In this document: piece after piece, positions 28,441 through 36,829 of the stretch
How the letters are laid out: every line of letters begins with the position of its first letter
Position numbering within the stretch: position 1 is the first letter of the stretch
DNA from: Rossellomorea sp. BNER
GTDB taxonomy: Bacteria > Bacillota > Bacilli > Bacillales > Bacillaceae_B
Length of the DNA stretch: 64,000 nt
Reading direction: 5' to 3'
Assembly: GCA_024213275.1 (NCBI GenBank)
Contig: JANAVG010000018.1
Span: 1 to 64,000 of the forward strand
The notes under the pieces: model-generated
Told to the model about the DNA's origin: nothing
What the model saw: the letters and a program-made list of their open reading frames with translations, nothing else
Database searches by the model: none
Translations under genes and position numbers: made by a program

Positions 28441-28481
28441 AATTTTCTTAATATTATAATTTATAATTCGCTTTTTTTCAA
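28441..28481 (-). promoter_or_regulatory. dpp operon promoter with CodY-like box
   Basis: On the minus strand TTGAAA (28481-28476), 17 bases, TATAAT (28458-28453) form a near-consensus sigma-A promoter. AATTTTCTTAATATT at 28441-28455 differs from the CodY box AATTTTCWGAAAATT at two positions and overlaps the -10 and start region. That is a good place for repression. B. subtilis dpp is controlled by CodY, which supports the reading. Confidence 0.75.
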
Positions 28482-28672
28482 TTTTTCTGTATAAAAATAA
28501 CATCTTGCTTAAGGTTTGTTTTTTGACAGTATGGATTTCAACTTAATCAATAGTCCTAGACAAAATTTATTTAAATTATCATTAAAAATCCGACACCCTT
28601 CCAACCATTTGCATATAGTGTATAAACCGCATTATATCGTTGGGTAATCGTCACCTGAGTCCCCTAATTGGA

Positions 28673-28755
28673 AAAAGGGGCTGTCCATATACCAAGGTTA
28701 TCTGTGACCACAACTTCACTGTGGTTCCGCCCCCCTTATGGACAGCTCTTTTTTT
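28673..28755. terminator. Long hairpin with GCTGTCCATA ends
   Basis: GCTGTCCATA near 28680 is inverted as TATGGACAGC near 28737, followed by TCTTTTTTTC and preceded by AAAAAGG. An inner CCACA/TGTGG stem is present. It may be a bidirectional terminator or a short MITE; it shares the GGGCTGTCC style with 22602-22735. The rest of 28413-28887 shows no gene. Confidence 0.55.
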
Positions 28756-28887
28756 CATTACTAAAAACAATCAAAGTGTTTCTTGAGGGAATCTGGAACT
28801 TTTACGAAATAGCGAAAATAGGAAAAATTGAAACCTACCAATGATTTACAACGTACATAAGATAAGACGCTAAAGGAGGGAAAATCG

Positions 28888-29181
28888 ATGACACTATTTA
28901 AGGAAGAAAAACTGTATCGAATTGAAATAATAAGCAAATGTGAAGTGTTAGGACTAAAAGAATCTTTTTTTGGAGCACCTTATCCTTCAATTGACAATAT
29001 TCGCAAAGGAAACTTTGGATATATTCCTGTCGGTACGAAAGGCTGGGTAATGAAGAAATGGGGAAAACCCTACTTTCTTCCTAATCAAAACCAAGAAGGT
29101 TTAGATTTATTTGTCCCGGCAGACCAACCTATCGTTTTAATCCCTTACCATAAAATTAAAGATCGCTATAAAAAGCTCTGA
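28888..29181 (+). CDS. Hypothetical protein, 97 aa
   Basis: A clean small gene with AAAGGAGGGAAAATCG before the ATG. The protein is soluble and basic at the C-terminus (KIKDRYKKL), with PVGTKGWVMKKWGKPYFLPN in the middle. No family recognised, no partner evident. Confidence 0.7.
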   Translation: MTLFKEEKLYRIEIISKCEVLGLKESFFGAPYPSIDNIRKGNFGYIPVGTKGWVMKKWGKPYFLPNQNQEGLDLFVPADQPIVLIPYHKIKDRYKKL

Positions 29182-29329
29182 CTTTTAAAAACAATTGAGT
29201 TCCCCTGGGATCTTAAAGCGACTTTAATCACCTTTCTCCTCAGCTATTTATTCCAAAAAAAGAGGCCCCATTTCGTCGTATTAAATAAAACACTAATCTA
29301 AAACTCGAACAGAAAGAGGGTTGACCATC

Positions 29330-29737
29330 ATGGAGGTTATTTTTTACTTTGTATTTACAGCACTGGCCTTTTACTTTATTTTTGGGCATATTAAACTATT
29401 TTCCTATACAAGAAAACTGGGATTTCGAGTTCGGTTCATTTTGTTTTACCTTCTTGAAATCTTTTTCACCTTGGTAAGTATTTTCGTCATTTCGGATGAA
29501 GGCTTCTCTACTGAAATCCTTTATGGCGGAACAGTGCTCTTATTGGTTTTATGTTCTTTCCTCGCCTATTTTAATGAGGTGGGAAGAAAATCGATTAAAG
29601 AGAATTATATAAAGTATGGAACTAAGTCCCCAAAATGGATTTTTGAAAGCAGTAGTGGCGGAAGTGTGAATAGTAATGGCTGGAGTGACAGTAGTTGGGG
29701 AGACTTTGGCGGAGATAGTGGCGGTGGTGGCGATTAA
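29330..29737 (+). CDS. Small membrane protein with Gly/Ser-rich tail
   Basis: The 135-residue protein has two or three membrane spans (near residues 1-20, 35-55 and 65-82). After a polar stretch it ends in a tail of Ser, Gly, Trp and Asp (SGGSVNSNGWSDSSWGD and beyond). The ATG at 29330 has AGAGGG nine bases upstream; an in-frame TTG at 29321 is less likely. Such low-complexity tails are often surface-exposed. Function unknown. Confidence 0.65.
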   Translation: MEVIFYFVFTALAFYFIFGHIKLFSYTRKLGFRVRFILFYLLEIFFTLVSIFVISDEGFSTEILYGGTVLLLVLCSFLAYFNEVGRKSIKENYIKYGTKSPKWIFESSSGGSVNSNGWSDSSWGDFGGDSGGGGD

Positions 29738-29772
29738 ACTGCCACCGCAATGAATAGTAACGGATCTAAGCT

Positions 29773-29880
29773 ATTAATTTGTCGGGAATCCGCGATAATT
29801 TGTCCAAAGGAGAAGATAATTTGTCCGTCAGCCCTATTTATTTGTCCGAAACCAGCCATATATTGACCAATCGACATAAT
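29773..29880. repeat. Phased ATTTGTCC array, copy 1 (five units, 21-bp spacing)
   Basis: ATTTGTCC or a one-base variant starts at 29777, 29798, 29819 and 29840, and the tail unit TATTGACC at 29861, all exactly 21 bp apart. The array lies between convergent genes, in the same orientation as the copies at 51.2 and 52.4 kb. Confidence 0.92.
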
Positions 29881-29942
29881 ACTACAAAATTCGCACTCTA
29901 TCTGGTTTTAATCTCATCGCCTTTGGAATTCCTTGTATTTCA

Positions 29943-29974
29943 AAAAAGCTTTCCTGTTTTCACAGAAAAGCTTC
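29943..29974 (-). terminator. Terminator of the M14 peptidase gene
   Basis: On the minus strand GAAGCTTTTCTG pairs with CAGGAAAGCTT (one mismatch) and is followed by TTTTTTGAAAT. Confidence 0.75.
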
Positions 29975-29984
29975 TCAATAAACC

Positions 29985-31187
29985 CTACAATCCCGGTCTA
30001 TACGATGTAGCAGGAATATCCTCATATTTTTCAGGATCTAGATCATAGACACTCTCGTTTGCGACTCCACTAATAATCGCATTAAGTCCCGTTTCAACTG
30101 CTTTAACGAGCTGCCCCTTTTTCTTTTGACCCATTGTCCAGGTTTGGCCTCTTACTTCAAATAAAACCGTACCACTCCCGTTAAGGGCAAAGGATCCCAG
30201 TGCTGTTCCCGGTAAGTCTAAATCTTGTTGATATAAGGTGATATTGTTAAATGGTGAATCCCCAATCGATTGTAAGGCATTATAGGCAGCAACGTTTAGC
30301 TGTCTCGAGAAATCATAGTTATAGTTGTCTGCGTACTCTGCATATTCACTGCCTTCAGGACTATTCGGATTTGGAACAAATTGACCGGATAAAGACATGG
30401 TCACAAGGTCGTCTGTTCCTTCCACATAATATTGACCTTGGTGATGAAGATCTACGAATACTTCTACTTTACCAAACTCTTCTTTTAAACTTTTATAAAC
30501 ATCCCTTACTGTTTGCGATTCAGGAGTAATATACCAACCTGGGTCACTGGACGTTCCAGGGAAATCTTCTGGTTGCGGAGTGTAGTCTAGATCTGGATTG
30601 AAGTCTCTGTTCACATCAAACCCAGGACGTTGACTGTAATCCTCATCCTGAAGTGTTCTTGTGTAATAGTTCCAAGCAGGAGCTACACCTGATAAGGAAG
30701 GGTATTCCTCAACAACTTCCTCCCACGTCAAATCGTTCGCTCTTCGATCTAACTCACTTGCATCTGGATTCATCTTTGGCAGTACCACAAGAGTGATTTC
30801 ATCTCGGATTTTTTGGGCTTCAGGTGAATTACTTGATCCGAGGTATTGAAGAATGTTCAATAATGCTTCTGTTCCGGTTTTTTCATTTCCATGAATCTCA
30901 CTTTCAATTAAAACGACTCTGTCGCCTTCACCCACTCGAGCTTGAAAAATTTCAAGACCGTTATGAGAATAACCAGCAACATCAACGGAAACTCTCCCTT
31001 GACTTGCTTTTTCAATTTGCTTCAGTTTCTTTGTCATTTCTGCATGATTGGTGAACCCAGAAATCGGCAATTCTGAATTCTCATTGTTTAGATTCCCATT
31101 TGGCGAGTTTGCTGCGAAACTTGGCGATACAAGACTTGTACATAAAAGTACGGCTGCTAAACTTGATACAATTTTTTTCTTCTTCAA
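29985..31187 (-). CDS. Secreted M14-family zinc carboxypeptidase
   Basis: The 400-residue precursor has a Sec signal peptide (MKKKKIVSSLAAVLL to about PSFA-ANS). An M14 domain follows, with the zinc motif H-G-N-E in EIHGNEKTG, the third ligand in VDLHHQGQ and the general-base Glu in LFEVRGQ. FDVNRDFNPD matches the substrate-binding NR-type motif. It should cleave C-terminal residues from peptides or cell-wall peptides outside the cell. Monocistronic, with its own terminator. Confidence 0.9.
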   Translation of the reverse strand: MKKKKIVSSLAAVLLCTSLVSPSFAANSPNGNLNNENSELPISGFTNHAEMTKKLKQIEKASQGRVSVDVAGYSHNGLEIFQARVGEGDRVVLIESEIHGNEKTGTEALLNILQYLGSSNSPEAQKIRDEITLVVLPKMNPDASELDRRANDLTWEEVVEEYPSLSGVAPAWNYYTRTLQDEDYSQRPGFDVNRDFNPDLDYTPQPEDFPGTSSDPGWYITPESQTVRDVYKSLKEEFGKVEVFVDLHHQGQYYVEGTDDLVTMSLSGQFVPNPNSPEGSEYAEYADNYNYDFSRQLNVAAYNALQSIGDSPFNNITLYQQDLDLPGTALGSFALNGSGTVLFEVRGQTWTMGQKKKGQLVKAVETGLNAIISGVANESVYDLDPEKYEDIPATSYRPGL

Positions 31188-31432
31188 ATGATTCTCCTCC
31201 TAATTGTTTCGGTATGCTAAATACTTTCGGAACGACAGGAGAAAAACCCTTCAACAACTTGAAAAACAGGATATATCGTATAGAGAAAATTATTGATCAC
31301 TACTTCATTCTCCTTATAGTATTTGAAAATTATGAATTTTACTAATTCTAACGAACCAGTATTGGGTTAAGAAGGATTGTCTCTCAAAGTGTCGAATGAA
31401 TAGGTGATGAAACAAGAAAGGTTTGAAATTAC

Positions 31433-31963
31433 ATGGAGATTTTCATTGAAAAGTTAAAACTAGAAGACGCATCTGAACTATTTAAGTTTGAATGTCAAAA
31501 TAGAAAGTTTTTTGAGAAGCAGGTACCTAGTCGGGGAAACGATTATTATCGTTACGAACATTTCCAAATGATTTTAAAGGAATTGTTAAACGAGCAATCT
31601 CAAGGGACATGCAATTTTCACCTTATACGAAATGATGAAAATACGATTGTTGGTCGAATCAATTTGGTTGATATTGACCCCAATAAGCAATTAGGTCACA
31701 TTGGTTATCGCGTTGGAGAAAATTATACCGGACTTCGGGTGGCAACAAAGGCTTTGGAACTCCTTTTACTAGAAACCGAGCATTACTCAGTTAATGAGAT
31801 TCATGCCAAGACGACTCCAAACAATCTAGGCTCCCAAATCGTTCTGGAAAGGAACTCTTTTCAACGCTGTTTTATAGAAGAAAATGCTATAGAGCTAAAT
31901 GGTAAGAAATTAGATTTTATCCATTATGTATGGAAAAAAGGTTTATTCCACGTGGTACCTTAA
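31433..31963 (+). CDS. GNAT family N-acetyltransferase (RimJ/RimL type)
   Basis: The 176-residue protein has the Acetyltransf_3 layout: IVGRINLVDIDPNKQLGHIGYRV, then YTGLRVATKALELLL and IHAKTTPNNLGSQIVLERNSFQ. The Q/R-x-x-G loop is altered to NYTGLRVATKA, with G and A kept. It resembles ribosomal-protein-alanine acetyltransferases, but the substrate is unknown. Monocistronic. Confidence 0.87.
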   Translation: MEIFIEKLKLEDASELFKFECQNRKFFEKQVPSRGNDYYRYEHFQMILKELLNEQSQGTCNFHLIRNDENTIVGRINLVDIDPNKQLGHIGYRVGENYTGLRVATKALELLLLETEHYSVNEIHAKTTPNNLGSQIVLERNSFQRCFIEENAIELNGKKLDFIHYVWKKGLFHVVP

Positions 31964-32052
31964 CTAAATTCCTTACGTAACGTAAAGTCCAAGCCTTTTG
32001 GTAAAAAATATTTAAGAATTACTTTTACCTCGAATTTATGTTCCATTAAAAA

Positions 32053-32089
32053 ATGCCAGTCCCTTTTTCAATGTGACCGGGACTGGCAT
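32053..32089 (-). terminator. Terminator of manP
   Basis: ATGCCAGTCCC and GGGACTGGCAT form a perfect 11-bp stem; the plus-strand A-run before it is the U-run on the minus strand. Confidence 0.85.
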
Positions 32090-32099
32090 CTGATCGTAT

Positions 32100-34028
32100 T
32101 TATTCAATTGTTTCTAACAACGCATGTGCTTCTTCTTTTGTGTTCACGGCTAACAGCTGCTTTCTGAAATCATCATCCATCAGTTTACGTGAGAGCATTT
32201 GAAGAATTTTCAAGTGGGCATCACCGACACTTTCTTTTGGAACAGCAATCATGAAGATCAGCTTTGCATCTGTACCGTCAAGGCTCTTCCAATCGACTCC
32301 ATCTTTTTTGATTCCAAAGACGACTCTTGGTTTCTTCACTGCATCCGATTTTCCATGTGGAATGGCAATATTCATTCCGATTCCCGTTGAGCTTTCGTTT
32401 TCTCTATGAATGATTGCTTGTTTAAATTCAGCTTTAGAATTCAATGCTCCTTCTTGATCGAGCATAGCGATCATTTCATCAATGACATCATCTCGAGTAG
32501 ATCCTTGTAAATCTGTTTCGATTAATTCTAAGTTGGTGATGTCCGTAAGTTTATTAATGTCTAGATCTTCATTTGGTTCTTCTTCCTTTATAACCTCTTT
32601 CGTTGATTCCTCTTCTTCTGGTTCGTCCGTTTCTTCTAATTTATCAACGTCTTTTTTCAAAAGATTTACGAGTAAGGCGGTTACGATGGAACCGGCAATG
32701 ATGGCTACGAAGAACATCAATACATTATCAACGGCACCTAGAGCTGCAACAATCGGGCCACCATGTGCTACTCGATCTCCTACATTTCCGATCATGGCAA
32801 TAACAGAACCTGTAATCGAGCCGGCCATGATACTCGGGATTACACGCAGTGGATCCTGTGCTGCGAACGGGATTGCTCCTTCCGTGATCCCGAATAGTCC
32901 CATCGTAAAGGACGCTTTTCCTGTTTCTTTTTCAGCTGGTTGATATTTACGTTTGTTTAAGAATGTTGCCAGCCCCATTCCAATTGGAGGAATACAAATC
33001 GCGGCTGCAATTGGGCCCATAATTTCATAGTTTCCTTCACCAATCATGGCGGAACCAAATAGGAATGCTACTTTATTGACTGGTCCACCCATATCGAAGG
33101 AAATCATCGCTCCTAAGATTACGGCTAACAAAATGGAGCTAGAACCTTGCATACCGGCTAACCATCCCGTTAAGCTTTCAAAAACTTGAGCGACAGGTGC
33201 GCCGATAATCAGAACAAACGCTAGTCCAACAATAAGTGAAGAAAGGACCGGAATAATAATGATAGGCATAATCGGCTGAACAACTTTCGGTACTTTTAAC
33301 TTTTTGATGGCTAAAGCAACATAACCTGCTAGGAAACCAGCAATGATCCCACCAAGAAATCCTGCTCCCGCTTCACTTCCATAAAAACTACCATCTGCTG
33401 CAATATAACCGCCAATCATCCCAGGTGCTAAACCTGGTCGATCCGCGATACTATACGCAATGAATCCAGATAATATTGGAACCATAAATGTAAATGATGC
33501 TCCACCAAGCATCTCAATCGTTTTCCAGAATGAATCGTCTGGAATCTTAATACCACCCGGAGTTTTTTCGCCACCAAGTGTTAATGCAATGGCAATAAGA
33601 AGTCCCCCAACGACAATGAATGGAATCATATAGGAAACACCGTTCATCAAATGACGATAGATGGGATTCTGCTTATCTTTCTTCTCTTTTTTGTCTTCGA
33701 CTGATTTTTGAGACTGATAAACAGGTACATCCCCACTTATTACCTTTTTAATTAGTTCTTCAGGCTTTCGTATTCCATCTTGAACCCCTACTATAAGAAC
33801 TTTCTTTCCAATAAAGCGGCTCTTTTCTACGGTTTTGTCTGCAGCAATAATGACACCGTCTGCTTCTTGTATATCTTTTTCCGAGAATTCATTTTCCACC
33901 CCGATAGAGCCTTGTGTCTCTACCTTGAGATGAACCCCTAACTTATCGGCTGCTTTCTGCAAATTTTCTGCAGCCATATACGTATGGGCAATTCCATTAG
34001 GACATGATGTAATCGCTAACAGTTTCAT
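32100..34028 (-). CDS. manP: PTS mannose-type EIIBCA permease ManP
   Basis: This 642-residue transporter of the fructose superfamily has domain order IIB (1-100, phospho-Cys C9 in ITSCPNGIAHTYMAAENL), IIC (about 125-460, with GFIAYSIADRPGLAPGMIGG) and IIA (about 495-642, His in NIAIPHGKSD). The B-C-A order and text match B. subtilis ManP rather than FruA. It imports and phosphorylates mannose. The ATG at 34028 follows AGGAGGTTTGAAG. manR is directly upstream; manA is not in this window next to it. Confidence 0.9.
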   Translation of the reverse strand: MKLLAITSCPNGIAHTYMAAENLQKAADKLGVHLKVETQGSIGVENEFSEKDIQEADGVIIAADKTVEKSRFIGKKVLIVGVQDGIRKPEELIKKVISGDVPVYQSQKSVEDKKEKKDKQNPIYRHLMNGVSYMIPFIVVGGLLIAIALTLGGEKTPGGIKIPDDSFWKTIEMLGGASFTFMVPILSGFIAYSIADRPGLAPGMIGGYIAADGSFYGSEAGAGFLGGIIAGFLAGYVALAIKKLKVPKVVQPIMPIIIIPVLSSLIVGLAFVLIIGAPVAQVFESLTGWLAGMQGSSSILLAVILGAMISFDMGGPVNKVAFLFGSAMIGEGNYEIMGPIAAAICIPPIGMGLATFLNKRKYQPAEKETGKASFTMGLFGITEGAIPFAAQDPLRVIPSIMAGSITGSVIAMIGNVGDRVAHGGPIVAALGAVDNVLMFFVAIIAGSIVTALLVNLLKKDVDKLEETDEPEEEESTKEVIKEEEPNEDLDINKLTDITNLELIETDLQGSTRDDVIDEMIAMLDQEGALNSKAEFKQAIIHRENESSTGIGMNIAIPHGKSDAVKKPRVVFGIKKDGVDWKSLDGTDAKLIFMIAVPKESVGDAHLKILQMLSRKLMDDDFRKQLLAVNTKEEAHALLETIE

Positions 34029-34049
34029 CTTCAAACCTCCTGCGTTTGT

Positions 34050-34063
34050 TGTTACCGCTATCA
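34050..34063 (-). promoter_or_regulatory. cre site for CcpA in the manP leader
   Basis: TGTTACCGCTATCA fits TGWNANCGNTNWCA at every position. It lies 22 bp upstream of the manP ATG, where CcpA would block transcription. A separate palindrome CCGGA-GCT-TCCGG at 34101-34113 is a candidate ManR site. B. subtilis manP is also under CcpA and ManR. Confidence 0.7.
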
Positions 34064-34222
34064 TAACGCTTTTTATAGTGGGAAAAAGTTTGGATTTTTA
34101 CCGGAGCTTCCGGAAGTTAGAGATTTATAAAAGGGACCATTCAAAATCGTCATGGACCACATGGTTTGTCAGGTTAGCGGTTCCGGACACGTCAGTTTTA
34201 GCCTTAGCACATCATTCATTAA

Positions 34223-36163
34223 CTATTCCACTTCCCCTTTTTTTAGTTTGGAAAGAAATCCTTCCGCATCATCTGCTTCAACCAACTCACGAATAAAAGC
34301 GGGTGATTCACTGATATTTGATAGCTCTTGGAAAAGCAGCTTAGATTCTTGCCCCTCATTTTTTACCGCAATCATAAAGATTAAGTTCACCTTCTCGTTT
34401 CCCCACTCTAATGCTTCTTTTAAAGTAGAAACAGCCACTACGGATTTATTGATGAAATTTGGACTTCCATGTGGAATCGCTATCCCCGATCCGATACTAG
34501 TTGAAGACATTCTTTCACGCTGAACAGCACTGAAGACATAGTCCTTCTCCACATACCCTTTTTTATAAAGGGCTGTAGCCATTTCTTCGATTAGTTTATA
34601 ACGATGATCACTTTGCTTATCGATAAAGATAAGAGAAGGATCCATATATTTCATTAACGTAGAAAAACGATGACTTTGCTTAGGATGATCCATTTCACTT
34701 AGGAACTTCTCTAATTTTTTCTCTTCACCTCGATCTAATAATGGCGAAATAACGATTGTAGGGACTTTCAATGGTCGGAGTTCAACAGTTGAAATGACAA
34801 GATCCACACTATGCTGAGAAAGGTAATCTTCTATATCTGACTTAGAAATACAACCAAGAATATTAAGTGAATCGTACCTTTTTTCTAGTTTGGTTCGAAG
34901 CAGCTGCGACATCCCTACTCCCATATGGCAAACGATAATGACATTTCTCACTTTGTTTCGCATATGGGTAAGTCTTTCGAGAGAAGCCTGGAAATGCAAT
35001 GTGAGATAGGCTGCTTCTTCCTCTGGAATGGATAGTGAAAAGGAACCGTTGATTTCATTTATACCCTCAATGACCATATTGAACATGTACGGATACATTC
35101 TTTTAATATCATGGAGCATGGGATTTGAAACGTTCAAGTTAAATTTTAATCTGTTCAATGTCGAATACAAATGAACATGTAACCCTTCAATTAACGTTCG
35201 ATCTTTTTTAAAGTCAACGTTCATTAAGCTCGACATACGGTTAGTTAGTTTGTGAATGATATCTGTCAGAACAGGACCATCCCCAGTGTCATGGGATCCT
35301 TGTTGTAAACGGAGTTTCCCTCCTAGTAAGTGCAGAGCCAAGTAAACGATTTCTTCCTCAGAAAAATGGACAACGAAAATAACCCCTAGTTTCTTTAGTA
35401 GTTCCTCTGCCCACCTGAACTCAGGTCTGTTGATAATTTCTTCTTTTTCCTGTGTTGAAATGGTGATGGGTCGTTTCAGCTTTGTCCTTCTAATCGTGAA
35501 TAGAGTATGAATCAGTAAGCTCTCCATCGTTTCATCTGTAAAATAAAGAGAATTCTTTTTCTGTAACGTTTTTAGTTCACTTTTCACAATATCGACTTCA
35601 TATGAAGAGAATTTCTCACTTATAAACTGATGACTGAAACTCGAATTATGGACAAGAAGGGATAACCGGCTTAACGCTTTTCGACGAAGATGTTCTGAAC
35701 CTTCTATATGAAGACCCACTTTTTGCTTTGAGACAAGCTCAAGACCGACCTCACGAAGCCAGCTTTCAATCCGATCCAGATCCTTTCTTATCGTCGTCTT
35801 CGTTACATAATGCTCCTCCGCAAGCTTCTGGGAAGAAAGAGGCTGTGGATTCATCAATAGTTCGTAAGCAATCTCTAAAATCCTTTTTTCATCAGATGTA
35901 TTATCGTCATGACCCTGAGAGAGATGGAGCTCATGGAATAAAGTCGTTTTTTCATTTTGATTAATCTCTAAATAAACTCCCAATCCTGGCTTCCGAATGA
36001 GAGAACCTGTCGTATGAGAACCTATGTATTTTTCCATTACTTTCAAATCATTGCGAATCGTTTTTTCCGAGCAATCTAGTTTGTTAGCAAGATCCTGTAC
36101 TAACAAAGGCTCTTCTGTTTCTGTTAATAAAATTCTCAAGATTTCCTTTTGTCGCTTGTTCAT
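34223..36163 (-). CDS. manR: PRD-containing transcriptional activator ManR
   Basis: The 646-residue regulator has two N-terminal helix-turn-helix domains (residues about 5-60 and 90-150). Two PTS regulation domains follow (about 190-400, with paired histidines such as EEIVYLALHLLGG and EEEAAYLTLHFQ). An EIIB-like domain (VIIVCHMGVGMSQLL) and a C-terminal EIIA domain (GIAIPHGSP) complete it. ManR is phosphorylated by HPr and EII to sense mannose and glucose, and activates manP. Length and domain order equal those of B. subtilis ManR. Confidence 0.9.
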   Translation of the reverse strand: MNKRQKEILRILLTETEEPLLVQDLANKLDCSEKTIRNDLKVMEKYIGSHTTGSLIRKPGLGVYLEINQNEKTTLFHELHLSQGHDDNTSDEKRILEIAYELLMNPQPLSSQKLAEEHYVTKTTIRKDLDRIESWLREVGLELVSKQKVGLHIEGSEHLRRKALSRLSLLVHNSSFSHQFISEKFSSYEVDIVKSELKTLQKKNSLYFTDETMESLLIHTLFTIRRTKLKRPITISTQEKEEIINRPEFRWAEELLKKLGVIFVVHFSEEEIVYLALHLLGGKLRLQQGSHDTGDGPVLTDIIHKLTNRMSSLMNVDFKKDRTLIEGLHVHLYSTLNRLKFNLNVSNPMLHDIKRMYPYMFNMVIEGINEINGSFSLSIPEEEAAYLTLHFQASLERLTHMRNKVRNVIIVCHMGVGMSQLLRTKLEKRYDSLNILGCISKSDIEDYLSQHSVDLVISTVELRPLKVPTIVISPLLDRGEEKKLEKFLSEMDHPKQSHRFSTLMKYMDPSLIFIDKQSDHRYKLIEEMATALYKKGYVEKDYVFSAVQRERMSSTSIGSGIAIPHGSPNFINKSVVAVSTLKEALEWGNEKVNLIFMIAVKNEGQESKLLFQELSNISESPAFIRELVEADDAEGFLSKLKKGEVE

Positions 36164-36227
36164 CCTTGCACCTGCTTTAAACGTTCACTTTTATTGGTCT
36201 TATTTTACTAGAAAAGTTGGAGAAAAC

Positions 36228-36325
36228 AAAAAAGTAGGGCTGTCACAAAACCGAGGGGCCAAGAACTTCAATATATAGAAGAAAACCTCAAGACATCTAT
36301 ATAGTAGTTCCGTGTGGATTTAAAA
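36228..36325. repeat. Interspersed hairpin repeat (copy near 36.3 kb)
   Basis: AGGGCTGTCACAAAACC at the left end and AATATATAGAAGAAAACCTC, then TCTATATAGTAGTTCC, share text and hairpin form with the elements at 22.6 and 38.9 kb. It lies between the divergent manR and vmlR. From 36326 to 36600 I see no further feature. Confidence 0.5.
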
Positions 36326-36615
36326 TACAGGTTTGATATAAAACACCAAGTAAGGGACACCAGAATAGACTGAATTTATGAAGCATACTTACTTTTCTTT
36401 TCCAGATAAGTTATGCTACAATGTTTTTAATAAAGGCTCTTTTCGTAAACTTTGTTGCTTTTGGTCAATTATAAACGCCTTAAATAATTCAATACTAGTG
36501 AACCATTTATTGCTTTGACGAAAAGATGCCCCGAATCCTTAATCAATACGGGCTTCTATTCTTGTTCGAAATGCAACAATCTATACGAAAACAGCCTTAA
36601 TAACCGACGGAAAGG

Positions 36616-36660
36616 ATGATGGGTGGACGATGGACAAATAATCTTATTTTTAAAATTTGA
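36616..36660 (+). CDS. Leader peptide frame upstream of vmlR (13-14 aa)
   Basis: ATG 36616 or 36619 opens MMGGRWTNNLIFKI and stops at TGA 36658. GGAAAGG lies just before it, close to the first ATG. A shorter frame ATGGACAAATAA at 36630 is an alternative. Known ABC-F genes such as vmlR and Listeria lmo0919 use short upstream frames on which a drug-stalled ribosome triggers readthrough. The peptide has no known arrest motif, so the call rests on position. Confidence 0.5.
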   Translation: MMGGRWTNNLIFKI

Positions 36661-36687
36661 AATCGCATATTTCAAATCAAACGAAAT

Positions 36688-36800
36688 AGGATTAGTCTGC
36701 CCATTTTCTATAAACTGTTGAGCTATTTAATGAAATAGCTCATTTTGAGCAATGTAAAAATGCGACTAATCCTTCCAAATGAATTGGGAGGATTTTTTTT
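36688..36800 (+). promoter_or_regulatory. Transcription attenuator of vmlR
   Basis: Terminator: AATCCTTCC (36768-36776) pairs with GGGAGGATT (36786-36794), followed by eight T. Antiterminator: AGGATTAGTC (36688-36697) is the exact complement of GACTAATCCT (36764-36773), which overlaps the terminator's left arm, so the two pairings exclude each other. A small GAGCTATTT/GAAATAGCTC hairpin lies between. The gene starts 30 bp after the T-run. Confidence 0.8.
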
Positions 36801-36829
36801 ATTCTCCCTTTAAAAAAGGGGAAGATAGT

